Source: Clostridiales bacterium (GTDB lineage: Bacteria > Bacillota > Clostridia > Christensenellales > UBA1242). Taken from it: a stretch of 64,000 nt of DNA. A model generated the notes under the pieces. It saw nothing but the letters and a program-made list of their open reading frames with translations, searched no databases and had not been told where the DNA came from. Location: assembly GCA_015055815.1 (NCBI GenBank), contig SVHM01000005.1:1-64000 (forward strand). The letters are read 5' to 3'. A program made the position numbers and the translations under genes. Shown here piece by piece: positions 17,482-27,375 of this stretch; position 1 is the stretch's first letter, and each line of letters begins with the position of its first letter.

Positions 17482-19257
17482 TCATTTGTTTTTTTCTTTT
17501 ATAATTAATTTTTGCAACTCAATCATTACTTGTTTTCTTTCGTCTAAATCTTTGATTGTTGATAGTTTTGACAATAGTTTATCTTTTTGTATGGTAATAC
17601 CTGTCTTTACAACCAACGTTATACAATCATCAAAATATTTTTCATTATCTTCACCGTCTACGAATACGTAATTAACTATATCAAATATATCTTTGCTTCC
17701 TTCAACATCGAACATATCAAAAAGTTTAGAAATTATTGGAACTCTACCATTTTCATTTTCGGTCTTAATGTAATCGTAAATTTTCACATAGTCAGAATTT
17801 AATAAATTATCTCTAAAATCATCGTTTAGCTTTGCATATTCTTTCTTATGAAGAAGAGCAGATAATACAAACTTTACCGCTTTTACAAACGCATTTTCTT
17901 TCAAAACTAGTTTGTCTTCACTTTTACTTTTTATATCTTCTTGTTTAAATTCATTGTCCACCGATTTATTCAAATCACCTTTTAGTACCGATATTGATAT
18001 ATTAGAAAGTTCTTGCACCATTTTAAGATAAATTTCTTGTTCTGCTTGAGTAGAAAGTCTCCTAATTACATTTAATGCATCAGATATAAATTTATTCTTT
18101 TCTTCAAGTTTTTCTAAATTATACTGCTTAGCAAAATCTTTAATTAAAAATTCAACCCAGTAAAGAGCATTGTCCATAAGTTCATTCCATTTATCTTTGC
18201 CATACATATTAACATACTCATCTGGGTCGTGGTCGTTAGGAATTGTTACAACATACACATTCATTCCAGCATTTACAAGTATTTCTATACTTCTAAGCGT
18301 AGCTTTTTTACCAGCGCTATCACCATCAAAGCAAAGTATAACTTTATCAGCAAACCTTTTTAAATCTTTGGCATGATTAATTGTAAGTGCTGTACCCATA
18401 CAAGCAACAGCATTATTAATACCGCATTTGGCAAGTGATATAACATCCATTTGCCCTTCAACAATTACAACTTCTTTTATATTTTCTTTTTGCTTAAGTT
18501 TCTTTAATTGCATAATACCATATATACACTTACTTTTATCAAACACAATTGTTTGTGGTGTGTTTTTGTATTTTGCAAAATCAGTTTTTTCTAGCACTCT
18601 ACCTGAAAAACCCACTACATTTCCATAAAGATTAAAGATTGGGAATATAAGACGTTTACCATATGTATCATAAAGTGTCCCATCATTTCTTTTTTCAGCG
18701 ACACCAGCATCAATCATTTCTTCAGCCGAATAACCTTTTGACTTTAAATATGTTACTACTTCATTCCATCCAAGACTATAACCAATACCAAATTCTTTGA
18801 TGATATTCATATCAAGCTTTCTTTTTGCTAGATATTCAAGAGCAGGAGTGGCATCCTTAGTCTTTAAGTTGTTGTAGTAATACCTAGCAGTATCAACTAG
18901 AAGTTCATATACTCTTTCTCTTTTCTTTTTTAATTTAACTAAATTTTCATCTGAGTGAAATTCTGGAACTTCCATGCCTGCATATTCAGCAAGTTTAACA
19001 CACGCATCATAAAAATCTAAAGACTCAAACTTCTGAACAAAATTAATAACATCTCCGCTAGCATTACACCCAAAACAATGATAAAACTGCTCAAATTCAT
19101 TTATTGCAAAAGACGGCGTCTTTTCAAAATGAAATGGGCAACAAGCCCACCACGTTTTACCCTTTTTGTTTAGTGTAATGTATTTACTGGCTACGGTCAC
19201 AATATCGTTATTTGCCTTTAGTTTTTCAATCCATTCACTACTAAAACCCTTATCCAA
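17482..19257 (-). CDS. dnaG: DNA primase
   Basis: A 591-residue DnaG primase, which makes RNA primers for replication. It has an N-terminal CHC2 zinc-binding domain ([20 protein letters not shown]), the catalytic core and TOPRIM motifs ([24 protein letters not shown]), then a C-terminal helicase-interaction region. The start is a TTG preceded by AGGAG with 6-bp spacing. First gene of the dnaG-rpoD-trmK macromolecular synthesis operon. Confidence 0.97.
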   Translation of the reverse strand: MDKGFSSEWIEKLKANNDIVTVASKYITLNKKGKTWWACCPFHFEKTPSFAINEFEQFYHCFGCNASGDVINFVQKFESLDFYDACVKLAEYAGMEVPEFHSDENLVKLKKKRERVYELLVDTARYYYNNLKTKDATPALEYLAKRKLDMNIIKEFGIGYSLGWNEVVTYLKSKGYSAEEMIDAGVAEKRNDGTLYDTYGKRLIFPIFNLYGNVVGFSGRVLEKTDFAKYKNTPQTIVFDKSKCIYGIMQLKKLKQKENIKEVVIVEGQMDVISLAKCGINNAVACMGTALTINHAKDLKRFADKVILCFDGDSAGKKATLRSIEILVNAGMNVYVVTIPNDHDPDEYVNMYGKDKWNELMDNALYWVEFLIKDFAKQYNLEKLEEKNKFISDALNVIRRLSTQAEQEIYLKMVQELSNISISVLKGDLNKSVDNEFKQEDIKSKSEDKLVLKENAFVKAVKFVLSALLHKKEYAKLNDDFRDNLLNSDYVKIYDYIKTENENGRVPIISKLFDMFDVEGSKDIFDIVNYVFVDGEDNEKYFDDCITLVVKTGITIQKDKLLSKLSTIKDLDERKQVMIELQKLIIKEKNK

Positions 19258-19440
19258 CTATTTCTCCTAAATTTTTCAATCAATAATTAATACGAAAAAA
19301 AATTACAATTTCCTTTTTTTATTGAATATTTTTTAATAAATTTACATATAATATTATTTATTTTCAATTATTACTTATATAACTGCTAAAAACAGTTTGA
19401 AAATGTTATCATAATATTGAAAAAAATAATAACACCAACT

Positions 19441-19468
19441 AAAAAAAGTAGCAAATTTGCTACTTTTT
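19441..19468 (-). terminator. Terminator after the 173-aa gene
   Basis: GTAGCAAATTTGCTAC with A-run and T-run on both sides. It overlaps the stop of the minus-strand gene and may act in both directions. The rest of 19258-19440 is AT-rich with a small AACTG/CAGTT hairpin and no gene. Confidence 0.85.
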
Positions 19469-19988
19469 ACATTGACATTTCGTCTTCTTCTTTTTTAACT
19501 TGTTCTTTTGCTTCACTTATTGACTTTTGAGACGGATAACTCAACAATCCAATAAGAGCTCCCACTAAACCACCAGTTCCAGCTAAAACAGAACCCGCAC
19601 TAGCGACAACATTTACATCTTCTTTAAAATTTAATTCTTCTACAATATTATTATAAGTTTCACTTGTACCTTCAAAATCCCCACTTAAGATATTTTCATC
19701 TGAAGTAAGGTGTTGAAGTTTAGCAATATAATCATGTTTATTCAAAGCACCATCTTTCAATGCTTGATGATAAACATCATATTTAGCTTGCAAATAATCA
19801 TTAAATTGGACAGTTTGAACAATGTTTCCCTTCACTTCTTCTTTTTCTTGTGAAATTTGATAATCATTTATAGCAGTTCCGACTAACCCACATATCGCAC
19901 CAGTAAACACAACTCCACCAACTATCGTTGAAATCAAACTATTTTTTGCTCTTTTTAATACTTCATTTTTGTTTTTTAATTTTCTCAT
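19467..19988 (-). CDS. Hypothetical two-TM protein, paralogue A
   Basis: A 173-residue protein with a basic N-terminus, one membrane segment (ISTIVGGVVFTGAICGLVGTAI), a middle helical domain of about 90 residues and a second glycine-rich membrane segment (VLAGTGGLVGALIGLLSY). It has the same architecture as the protein at 20196 and the same 5' leader (GTGGGGTAAAATATTATG), so the two are probably paralogues. I recognise no family. It is monocistronic, with its own promoter and terminator. Confidence 0.75.
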   Translation of the reverse strand: MRKLKNKNEVLKRAKNSLISTIVGGVVFTGAICGLVGTAINDYQISQEKEEVKGNIVQTVQFNDYLQAKYDVYHQALKDGALNKHDYIAKLQHLTSDENILSGDFEGTSETYNNIVEELNFKEDVNVVASAGSVLAGTGGLVGALIGLLSYPSQKSISEAKEQVKKEEDEMSM

Positions 19989-20018
19989 AATATTTTACCC
20001 CACAATTTTATTGTTTAT

Positions 20019-20048
20019 ATTATAGCATAGATGGTATACAAAAATCAA
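20019..20048 (-). promoter_or_regulatory. Promoter of paralogue A
   Basis: TTGATT, 18 bp, TATAAT on the minus strand. The same element with the same 18-bp spacing precedes the paralogue gene. Confidence 0.72.
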
Positions 20049-20070
20049 TACTCAAATTTTATAAATAAAG

Positions 20071-20099
20071 AAAAAAAAGTAGTAAATTTACTACTTTTT
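20071..20099 (-). terminator. Terminator after the 157-aa gene
   Basis: AGTAGTAAATTTACTACT flanked by A8 and T5, nearly the same hairpin as at 19441-19468. Confidence 0.8.
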
Positions 20100-20195
20100 A
20101 TTTATTATTAATATGAATACTTAATTATTGAAATACAATTTGATAAGTTTTCTATATATTTATGAATTTAAATTTTTAATATTAGTACACTTAAA

Positions 20196-20669
20196 TTACA
20201 ATGTTTTTTCATCCCTTTCTTCAAGAATAGCATGTATACTTGGCATAGCAACCGCAAGCCCACCAACACAAGCTACAACCGCACCAAGTGACGCAAGTCC
20301 AATTCCCAATGTTTTATTATTAAGTTCATTTATTTCTTCTTTATCTTCTTCTGAAACACATTCAATATCATTATCAATAACGTACTTAGCAGAATCTAAT
20401 TCATCAACTAATTGATTAAATCTATTTGCTGTAATTTCACCATTTTTATAAAGTTCATAAAAAACTCTTTCTTTTTCGCTTTTATACTCTAAATATTCTT
20501 GAGTTTGAGTCACCGCAATAACTTTATCATCCAATTTGTCTTCAACTTCGGTCATAGCATTCCCAGTTGCAACAAACCCAGCCAAACCACCAACAGTTAA
20601 TATAGATCCGCCAATTAGAGCAGTAGTAAGCATTGCTTTTCTAAAAGACTTAGTTTTATTTTTCAACAT
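20196..20669 (-). CDS. Hypothetical two-TM protein, paralogue B
   Basis: A 157-residue protein with a basic N-terminus, a glycine-rich membrane segment (TTALIGGSILTVGGLAGFVAT), a middle acidic helical domain of about 75 residues and a second membrane segment (LGIGLASLGAVVACVGGLAVAM). Layout, promoter, leader and terminator match those of the gene at 19467. The function is unknown. Confidence 0.75.
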   Translation of the reverse strand: MLKNKTKSFRKAMLTTALIGGSILTVGGLAGFVATGNAMTEVEDKLDDKVIAVTQTQEYLEYKSEKERVFYELYKNGEITANRFNQLVDELDSAKYVIDNDIECVSEEDKEEINELNNKTLGIGLASLGAVVACVGGLAVAMPSIHAILEERDEKTL

Positions 20670-20702
20670 AATATTTTACCCCACTTAATTTTAATTAATC
20701 GT

Positions 20703-20732
20703 AGTATAACATAAACAAAATATAAAAATCAA
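20703..20732 (-). promoter_or_regulatory. Promoter of paralogue B
   Basis: TTGATT, 18 bp, TATACT on the minus strand, followed by the shared leader. Confidence 0.68.
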
Positions 20733-20762
20733 TACCCAATTTTTATATTGATTAATTAAATT

Positions 20763-20796
20763 AAAAAAAAGAGATAAACCATATTGATTTATCTCT
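20763..20796 (-). terminator. Terminator after ppdK
   Basis: AGAGATAAA, a 9-nt loop, TTTATCTCT, with a T8 run on the minus strand. Confidence 0.85.
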
Positions 20797-20810
20797 ATAT
20801 TTTTTGATAA

Positions 20811-23456
20811 TTATTTCTTATCTCTAATAGCAGCTTGTGCAGCAGCAAGTCTTGCAATTGGCACTCTGAATGGAGAACAAGAAACGTAATTTAAACCAAT
20901 CTTATGACAGAATTCGATTGAACTTGGATCTCCACCATGTTCACCACAAATACCACAATGGATATCAGGTCTAGTAGATTTTCCTAGTTTAACAGCCATA
21001 TCCATAAGTTTACCAACACCATTAGTATCAAGTCTAGCAAATGGATCTGATTCGAATATTTTGTTTGAGTAGTATGATGGTAAGAATTTACCAGCGTCAT
21101 CTCTACTGAAACCAAATGTCATTTGTGTTAAGTCGTTTGTACCAAAACAGAAGAATTCTGCTTCTTTAGCAATTTCGTCAGCGATTAAAGTAGCTCTAGG
21201 AATTTCAATCATAGTACCTACTTCATATTTTAAGTTTGATCCTGCTTGAGCAATAACATCATCAGCAGTTTCAACAACTATTTTCTTAACGAATGCAAGT
21301 TCTTTAGTATCTCCAATAAGTGGAATCATAATTTCAGGAACTACATTCCATTCTGGATGTCTATTTTGAACATTGATAGCAGCCTTAATTACAGCCTTAG
21401 TTTGCATAACAGCAATTTCAGGATAAGTAACTGTAAGTCTACAACCACGGTGTCCCATCATTGGGTTAACTTCGTGAAGATCTGTGATATATTGTTTAAT
21501 TTGAGCAACTGTTTTACCTTTAGATTTAGCCAATGCTTCAATATCTGCTTGTTCAGTAGGAACAAACTCATGAAGTGGTGGGTCTAAGTATCTGATAGTT
21601 ACTGGTTGACCTTCCAAAGCTTCCATTAAACCTTCAAAGTCAGCTTGTTGCATAGGCTCAATTTTAGCAAGTGCTTCTTGTCTTTCTTCAACAGTATCAG
21701 AACAAATCATTTCTCTGAAAGCGCCAATTCTGTCTGGATCAAAGAACATATGCTCTGTTCTACATAGACCAATACCTTCAGCACCAAGTTCTCTTGCACG
21801 TTTAGCATCTGTAGGAGTATCAGCATTTGTTCTAACGCCTAACTTTCTATATTTATCAGCAAGTTTCATAATTCTGCCGAAATATCCACTATTTGGATCA
21901 GCAGGAACAGTTTTGATAGCACCATCATAAATGTTACCAGTAGAACCATCAAGAGAAATACTATCTCCTTCATGGAATGTCTTACCAGCAAGTGTGAAGC
22001 ATTTATTCTCTTCATCCATTTTGATATCGCCACAACCAGATACACAACAAGTACCCATACCACGAGCTACAACTGCTGCGTGAGAAGTTTGTCCACCACG
22101 AACAGTTAAAATACCTTGAGAATACTTCATACCTTCGATATCTTCTGGGCTAGTTTCAAGTCTAACAAGAACTACTTTTTCGCCATTCTTACCAGCAACT
22201 ACAGCGTCTTCTGCAGTAAATACAATTTTACCAGCAGCAGCACCTGGAGAAGCTGCAATACCCTTACCAAGAACTTTAGTTTTATCTGCTTCTTTAAGAG
22301 CAGCAGCATCAAATGTTGGGTGAAGTAACATATCTAAAGTTTTAGCATCAATTTGCATTAGAGCTTCTTCTTCAGTAATCATTCCCTCATCAATTAAATC
22401 ACAAGCAATTCTGATAGCTGCAGCAGCAGTTCTCTTACCATTTCTTGTTTGAAGCATATAAAGTTTCTTGTCTTCAATAGTAAATTCCATATCTTGCATA
22501 TCTCTATAGTGATTTTCAAGAGTATTACAAATATTTAGGAATTGTTCATAAACTTCTGGCATAATTTCAGCCATTTTAGCAATAGGCATTGGAGTTCTAA
22601 CACCAGCAACAACGTCTTCACCTTGAGCATTCATTAAGAATTCACCCATAAGACCTTTTTCTCCTGTTGCGGGATTTCTAGTAAATGCAACACCAGTACC
22701 AGATGTTTCACCCATGTTACCGAATGCCATCATTTGAACGTTAACTGCAGTACCCCAACTATATGGAATATCATGATCCATACGATAAATATTAGCTCTA
22801 GGGTTATCCCATGAACGGAATACAGCCTTAATAGCTTCAAATAATTGTTCCTTTGGATCATCAGGGAAGTCTTTACCTAATTGATTTTTGTATTCAGCTT
22901 TAAATTGATAAGCTAGTTCTTTCAAATCTTCAGCTGTCAAATCAAGGTCGTATTCAACACCCTTTTTCTCTTTCATTTGATCGATTAATTTTTCAAAGTA
23001 TTTTTTACCTACTTCCATAACTACATCAGAGAACATTTGAATAAATCTTCTGTAGCAGTCCCAAGCCCATCTTGGATTTCCTGATTTATTTGAAATTACT
23101 TCAACAACATCTTCATTCAAACCAAGGTTAAGGATAGTGTCCATCATACCTGGCATTGATGCTCTAGCACCTGAACGAACAGATACAAGTAATGGATTTT
23201 CTTTATCACCAAATTTCTTTCCAGTGATTTCCTCCATTTTTGTAATGTTTTCCATAATTTCTGCTTGGATGTCAGCATTTATTTGTCTGCCATCTTCGTA
23301 GTATTGAGTGCAGGCTTCTGTTGAAATGGTGAAACCTTGTGGAACTGGAAGACCAATCTTAGTCATTTCTGCTAAGTTAGCACCTTTACCACCAAGAAGT
23401 TCTCTCATTTTAGCATTACCTTCACTAAATAAGTAAACAAATTTTTTAGTAGCCAT
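20811..23456 (-). CDS. ppdK: Pyruvate, phosphate dikinase
   Basis: An 881-residue full-length PPDK that interconverts pyruvate + ATP + Pi and PEP + AMP + PPi. The N-terminal nucleotide-binding domain begins FVYLFSEGNAKMRELLGGKGANLAEMTKIG. The central phosphohistidine domain has GGQTSHAAVVARGMGTCCVSG with the catalytic His, and the C-terminal PEP domain has GLCRTEHMFF and CGEHGGDPSSIEF. It is monocistronic. PPDK in place of or beside pyruvate kinase is typical of anaerobic Clostridia. Confidence 0.98.
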   Translation of the reverse strand: MATKKFVYLFSEGNAKMRELLGGKGANLAEMTKIGLPVPQGFTISTEACTQYYEDGRQINADIQAEIMENITKMEEITGKKFGDKENPLLVSVRSGARASMPGMMDTILNLGLNEDVVEVISNKSGNPRWAWDCYRRFIQMFSDVVMEVGKKYFEKLIDQMKEKKGVEYDLDLTAEDLKELAYQFKAEYKNQLGKDFPDDPKEQLFEAIKAVFRSWDNPRANIYRMDHDIPYSWGTAVNVQMMAFGNMGETSGTGVAFTRNPATGEKGLMGEFLMNAQGEDVVAGVRTPMPIAKMAEIMPEVYEQFLNICNTLENHYRDMQDMEFTIEDKKLYMLQTRNGKRTAAAAIRIACDLIDEGMITEEEALMQIDAKTLDMLLHPTFDAAALKEADKTKVLGKGIAASPGAAAGKIVFTAEDAVVAGKNGEKVVLVRLETSPEDIEGMKYSQGILTVRGGQTSHAAVVARGMGTCCVSGCGDIKMDEENKCFTLAGKTFHEGDSISLDGSTGNIYDGAIKTVPADPNSGYFGRIMKLADKYRKLGVRTNADTPTDAKRARELGAEGIGLCRTEHMFFDPDRIGAFREMICSDTVEERQEALAKIEPMQQADFEGLMEALEGQPVTIRYLDPPLHEFVPTEQADIEALAKSKGKTVAQIKQYITDLHEVNPMMGHRGCRLTVTYPEIAVMQTKAVIKAAINVQNRHPEWNVVPEIMIPLIGDTKELAFVKKIVVETADDVIAQAGSNLKYEVGTMIEIPRATLIADEIAKEAEFFCFGTNDLTQMTFGFSRDDAGKFLPSYYSNKIFESDPFARLDTNGVGKLMDMAVKLGKSTRPDIHCGICGEHGGDPSSIEFCHKIGLNYVSCSPFRVPIARLAAAQAAIRDKK

Positions 23457-23486
23457 AATTTCTCCTTTTTGTAAATTTACTCTTAG

Positions 23487-23515
23487 AGTATATAATTTTT
23501 GGAAAATAATTGCAA
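23487..23515 (-). promoter_or_regulatory. Promoter of ppdK
   Basis: TTGCAA, 17 bp, TATACT on the minus strand; AAAGGAG precedes the ATG. Confidence 0.6.
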
Positions 23516-23570
23516 GTATATTTTAAACTTTATTGATAAAAGTTGAACATTTAAAAATGGCTAAACGAAC

Positions 23571-23600
23571 AAAAAATCTTGCATTTTTATGCAAGATTTT
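23571..23600 (-). terminator. Terminator after recO
   Basis: AAAATCTTGCA/TGCAAGATTTT hairpin with a T-run on the minus strand, just after the recO stop. Confidence 0.85.
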
Positions 23601-23606
23601 CAATAA

Positions 23607-24335
23607 TTAAACCAAATTAACATCTTTAAACGATTTAAAGACGTAGTTTAGTCTTTTAGAAACATTATTAATAACAAGTCTAATCGCTGAAGACAAACAA
23701 TCATCATTCAACTTTAATGTATTAAGCCTATCAAAATCTGTACCATCTATAATTTTAAGTGACATAAAAACTTGCTGATCAACAAGTTCCCCACCCGAGC
23801 AACTTCTACATCTAAAAGTTCCACTTTCTGCATTAAACTTAATACCACCCATAAACTTAAGTCCGCAATTATCACAAGTAATAAAATTAAGTTTGTAGCC
23901 AGTTAATTCAAGCAAGTATATATAAAACTTAAGCAACGCTAATTTAACGTTTATACCATTATAAACTATATTTTTTAATGTTTTTAAAAGTGCTATAAAC
24001 AATCCTTCACTAATAATCCCCGGCTTCAAAACATAATTTAAAATCTCTAACATTGACATTGAAAAGACGTAATTTTCATAATCAATAGTCAAATCAAAAA
24101 ATGTATCAATAAGGTCTGCCGATTTAACAACATAAAATTCACCCTTTTTAACCAAATCAAACTTTGCAAAACAAAAAGGTTGTCCTGCAAATTTAAGTTT
24201 TGCATTTGGGCTAGAAACAGATTTTAAAATAGCAGAAATATTACCTAATTCCAAAGAAAAAAGATGAATAATCTTATCTTTTTCCTTATAATTTAAACTA
24301 TTTAACACTATTGCCGTAACAGATATTTCTTCCAA
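23607..24335 (-). CDS. recO: DNA repair protein RecO
   Basis: A 242-residue RecO that loads RecA and anneals ssDNA in recombinational repair. The N-terminal OB-fold (TAIVLNSLNYKEKDKIIHLFS) and the zinc site (ITCDNCGLKF, FRCRSCSGG) are visible. The start is a TTG that directly abuts the yqzL stop (TAATTG), with AAAGGGA upstream. Confidence 0.93.
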   Translation of the reverse strand: MEEISVTAIVLNSLNYKEKDKIIHLFSLELGNISAILKSVSSPNAKLKFAGQPFCFAKFDLVKKGEFYVVKSADLIDTFFDLTIDYENYVFSMSMLEILNYVLKPGIISEGLFIALLKTLKNIVYNGINVKLALLKFYIYLLELTGYKLNFITCDNCGLKFMGGIKFNAESGTFRCRSCSGGELVDQQVFMSLKIIDGTDFDRLNTLKLNDDCLSSAIRLVINNVSKRLNYVFKSFKDVNLV

Positions 24336-24425
24336 TTATTTTTTCCCTTTAATAGCTTTATAAAGCATATAATAATTAATATTTCCGGTCTTTTTAAAAA
24401 GTTCCCAACATAATTCTTCTGCCAT
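24336..24425 (-). CDS. yqzL: YqzL family small protein
   Basis: A 29-residue ORF too short for the track: MAEELCWELFKKTGNINYY followed by MLYKAIKGKK. The WxxFxxTGxxxxYxxxK pattern is the YqzL signature, and its place between era and recO is the usual one. Its function is unknown. The ATG has GGAGT upstream, and its stop touches the recO TTG. Confidence 0.88.
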   Translation of the reverse strand: MAEELCWELFKKTGNINYYMLYKAIKGKK

Positions 24426-24475
24426 AATATACTCCTTTACTATATATTATGATAGAAAACGATATTTATGATAAA

Positions 24476-25360
24476 TTACAAGTCGTTTGGATTGTAACCA
24501 AGAGATTTAACAGTATTGCTATTAACACGCCAATCTTCTCTAACCTTAACAAAAAGTTTTAGCATAACTTTATGTCCTACTAATTTTTCAATATCAATTC
24601 TGCTTTTTATACCAATGTTTTTAAGCATAGAGCCATTTTTACCTATAACAATAAGTTTGTGACTTGGCTTTTCCAAAATGATATCGGCATCAATTTCATA
24701 CAAATCCCCTTCAGAAAACCTAACAATTTCAATAGCAATTCCATGCGGAAGTTCATCCTGAAGAAGCCAAAGTGCCTTTTCTCTAATTATTTCAGAAACC
24801 AAAAATTTAAGTGGTTTATCGGTATATATATCATCATCAAAATACTTCACATCATCAGAAAGATAGCCTTTAATTACCTTCAAAAGTTCAGTTATATTCT
24901 TGCCTTTCAAAGCTGAAACTGGCACTATATCCTTAACATTTTCTAAATTATTGCATTTTGCAAGTTCGGGATAAAGTTTCTCATATGTCGTATCGTCAAT
25001 TTTATTTACAACCAAAATAATGTTTTTGATATTCTTTGTATATTTATTCAATGTATCAATAATATTATCGGTAATTTTCTTTTTCCCATCAATAACAAAA
25101 AGCAAAACATCAACATCTTCTTTAGCGGTTATTATAGCCTTATCCATATATTCGTCAAGTTTATTATGCGAATTATGAATACCGGGCGTATCAATAAAAA
25201 CAATCTGACTATCTTCATCATTATAAATACCAAGAATTTTATTTCTAGTTGTTTGTGGTTTTGGAGAAACAATTGAGACTTTCTCCTTCAAAATACAATT
25301 AAGTAATGTACTTTTACCAACATTGGGCATACCCAAAATAGCAACAAAACCCGACTTCAT
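24476..25360 (-). CDS. era: GTPase Era
   Basis: A GTPase of about 294 residues that binds 16S rRNA in 30S assembly. It has G1 (GMPNVGKST), G3 (DTPG), G4 (NKID), and a C-terminal KH domain (HKLIVIGKNGSMLKNIGIKSR). The track start at 25381 lies inside ybeY. The ATG at 25360 (MKSGFVAILG), one base after the ybeY stop with GGAG upstream, is the better start. Confidence 0.95.
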   Translation of the reverse strand: MKSGFVAILGMPNVGKSTLLNCILKEKVSIVSPKPQTTRNKILGIYNDEDSQIVFIDTPGIHNSHNKLDEYMDKAIITAKEDVDVLLFVIDGKKKITDNIIDTLNKYTKNIKNIILVVNKIDDTTYEKLYPELAKCNNLENVKDIVPVSALKGKNITELLKVIKGYLSDDVKYFDDDIYTDKPLKFLVSEIIREKALWLLQDELPHGIAIEIVRFSEGDLYEIDADIILEKPSHKLIVIGKNGSMLKNIGIKSRIDIEKLVGHKVMLKLFVKVREDWRVNSNTVKSLGYNPNDL

Positions 25361-25361
25361 A

Positions 25362-25871
25362 TTATTTTCTCTCCAAATCAATGTATTTAAGTATTTCTTC
25401 TTCAGCTTTTCTCATAATTTTCTTATCTTCATCTTTCATATGATCAAAACCAACCAAGTGTAAAAATCCGTGCAAAGCCATATAGACAATCTCTCTAAGT
25501 TTTTTCGTACCATATTTTTTTGCATTAGCAAAAGCAACTTTTTTACAAATACAAATATCCCCTAAAAAGATACAGCCATTTTCAAAGTTAATATCACCTT
25601 GAAAATTTTCCTTAGTTAATTTATCAGTAATCAACTGCATATCTGTCTTGCCTTCTTCAAGCAAAGATGGAAATGAAAGAACATCTGTCTCAGCATCCTT
25701 ACTTCTAAATTTATAATTTAATTCCCTAATTTCATCGGATCTAACAAAATTAACATTAATCTCTAAATCACTACAAGGAATTTTTAAATATTTAATTGCG
25801 TAATCGTATGCAGACAAAATCTTCGAAATATACTTACCATTTAAAAATTTTTTATTAAAATTAACAACCAC
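25362..25871 (-). CDS. ybeY: Endoribonuclease YbeY
   Basis: A 169-residue YbeY with the zinc motif HGFLHLVGFDH near the C-terminus and the family segment FRSKDAETDVLSFP. It takes part in 16S rRNA maturation and ribosome quality control. It is directly upstream of era. Confidence 0.94.
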   Translation of the reverse strand: MVVNFNKKFLNGKYISKILSAYDYAIKYLKIPCSDLEINVNFVRSDEIRELNYKFRSKDAETDVLSFPSLLEEGKTDMQLITDKLTKENFQGDINFENGCIFLGDICICKKVAFANAKKYGTKKLREIVYMALHGFLHLVGFDHMKDEDKKIMRKAEEEILKYIDLERK

Positions 25872-25925
25872 ACCAACACTCCTATATATAGAAATATTGT
25901 ATCAAAAACATTAAAAAAAATCAAT

Positions 25926-27044
25926 CTAATTATATCTTAATTGTAAATTACATTTAATAAAATAAGTAACTAACTTTCCACCCGCAACATCAGTAATAAT
26001 GACATTTTCTTCTTCAATTTCGTAACCCTTTGTATTCATACTATGAACAGAGCTTTTTAACGAATTAATAATATCATTTTTTTCACTTTCAAAATTGTGC
26101 GAGAAAGTTTCTTCCTTTGTCTCATAAGCAACTTCTTGAACAACAGATAACGGTATAAAATAATTACTAATTTTTTTATTAATTTCTTCAACTTCACAAT
26201 ATTCAAAAGTGTTATCTTTTTGATTATCAATAATAGTTTTATCACCTATCATAAATTTTTCATTTAATATAATTTTTTTACCCGTTCTAACATATCGTTT
26301 TTCATTAAAATAAAAGTTAAATTTGTCAACAAAAAAAATGCTACAATTTATTTTTGCACTCGGCTTTATTTCTCTACTTTCAACATCAAATGAAGTACGT
26401 GCATAGACAAGAACATCTCCTGCATAAACAACATCTCCCGACTTTAAATTTGTATAGCCAGAATACACTTCAATATCATTAATTATCATATTATGCTCAG
26501 CAACTATATCACATACATTTTCTTGATTATTATCAATTTCTTCCTTAATATTAATAATTAATGCATTTCCTTTAATAATCGCACTTACTAGCGAAAAGTT
26601 ATATGTTTCTGACAATTTATCTTCTATTTGTGTCATATTAGTCGGTTTACGCAAATATTTATCAACACCAATATCTTTTAGAGTATTTAATACACTACCA
26701 CTAACATTTTCATCAACTCCTAATATTTTAATATTAAAAATCATATTGTTAGTTATAAATAAAAACGCTATTGACAAGGCTAGTCCTACAACCAATCCTA
26801 AACGCCACAACGCAAACTTTTTTAATTTATTTACACCACCAAATTTAAGTATTTCTATCTGATAATTATCAAAAGAAATTTTACTAAAAATTTTAAAAGA
26901 ACTTTCATTTAATTCAAAAATAATTTCATTAAATTTTAATCGTTTAATATTAACAAATTCAACACATTCTTTTCTACAAATTTCAATAAATTTATTTAAA
27001 TTAACACCAGTGCATTTTATCAAATAATTTAAATTACTTTTCAT
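25926..27044 (-). CDS. yqfD: Sporulation protein YqfD
   Basis: A protein of about 372 residues with one membrane segment near residue 90 (GLVVGLALSIAFLFITNNMIF), a POTRA-like segment and a C-terminal extracytoplasmic domain with VYAGDVLVYAR. It matches Bacillus YqfD, a sporulation membrane protein. The track uses a GTG at 27053; the ATG at 27044 with an AGGT-like site is equally likely. It overlaps yqfC. Confidence 0.88.
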   Translation of the reverse strand: MKSNLNYLIKCTGVNLNKFIEICRKECVEFVNIKRLKFNEIIFELNESSFKIFSKISFDNYQIEILKFGGVNKLKKFALWRLGLVVGLALSIAFLFITNNMIFNIKILGVDENVSGSVLNTLKDIGVDKYLRKPTNMTQIEDKLSETYNFSLVSAIIKGNALIINIKEEIDNNQENVCDIVAEHNMIINDIEVYSGYTNLKSGDVVYAGDVLVYARTSFDVESREIKPSAKINCSIFFVDKFNFYFNEKRYVRTGKKIILNEKFMIGDKTIIDNQKDNTFEYCEVEEINKKISNYFIPLSVVQEVAYETKEETFSHNFESEKNDIINSLKSSVHSMNTKGYEIEEENVIITDVAGGKLVTYFIKCNLQLRYN

Positions 27045-27309
27045 AGATTTCACGACCTACAAATTTTATTTTTCCGCAAATAATTATTTCCGATTTATTG
27101 ATTAATTTTATTATTAAATTTTCTCCAACTATTTCAAGCAATCCTTCTTTTATTTTTAATACAACTTTGTCAAGAGTATAGTCAACAATGCTTTTATAAT
27201 TGGTTACTGATATTAAACTTTCACCTACCTGAATTATTTTACAATCATTTTTTATTTCACTTATTGGTAGTTTGCAAATACTTAACAATTCTTCAATATA
27301 ATTTTCCAT
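27034..27309 (-). CDS. yqfC: YqfC-family sporulation protein (YabP-like)
   Basis: A 91-residue protein of the YabP/YqfC family, with the beta-rich signature ISVTNYKSIVDYTLDKVVLKIKEGLLEIVGENL. The track start adds 21 residues; the ATG at 27309 follows AGGAG at the correct distance and is preferred. It is coupled to yqfD, as in other spore formers. Confidence 0.87.
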   Translation of the reverse strand: MENYIEELLSICKLPISEIKNDCKIIQVGESLISVTNYKSIVDYTLDKVVLKIKEGLLEIVGENLIIKLINKSEIIICGKIKFVGREIYEK

Positions 27310-27344
27310 ATACAATACTCCTATATAAATATATGATAATGCAT

Positions 27345-27375
27345 AAAAAAAATATGCAAATTGATATTGCATATT
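27345..27375 (-). terminator. Terminator between the 174-aa gene and yqfC
   Basis: AATATGCA/TGCATATT stem followed by T8 on the minus strand, starting at the stop codon of the upstream gene. Confidence 0.8.
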
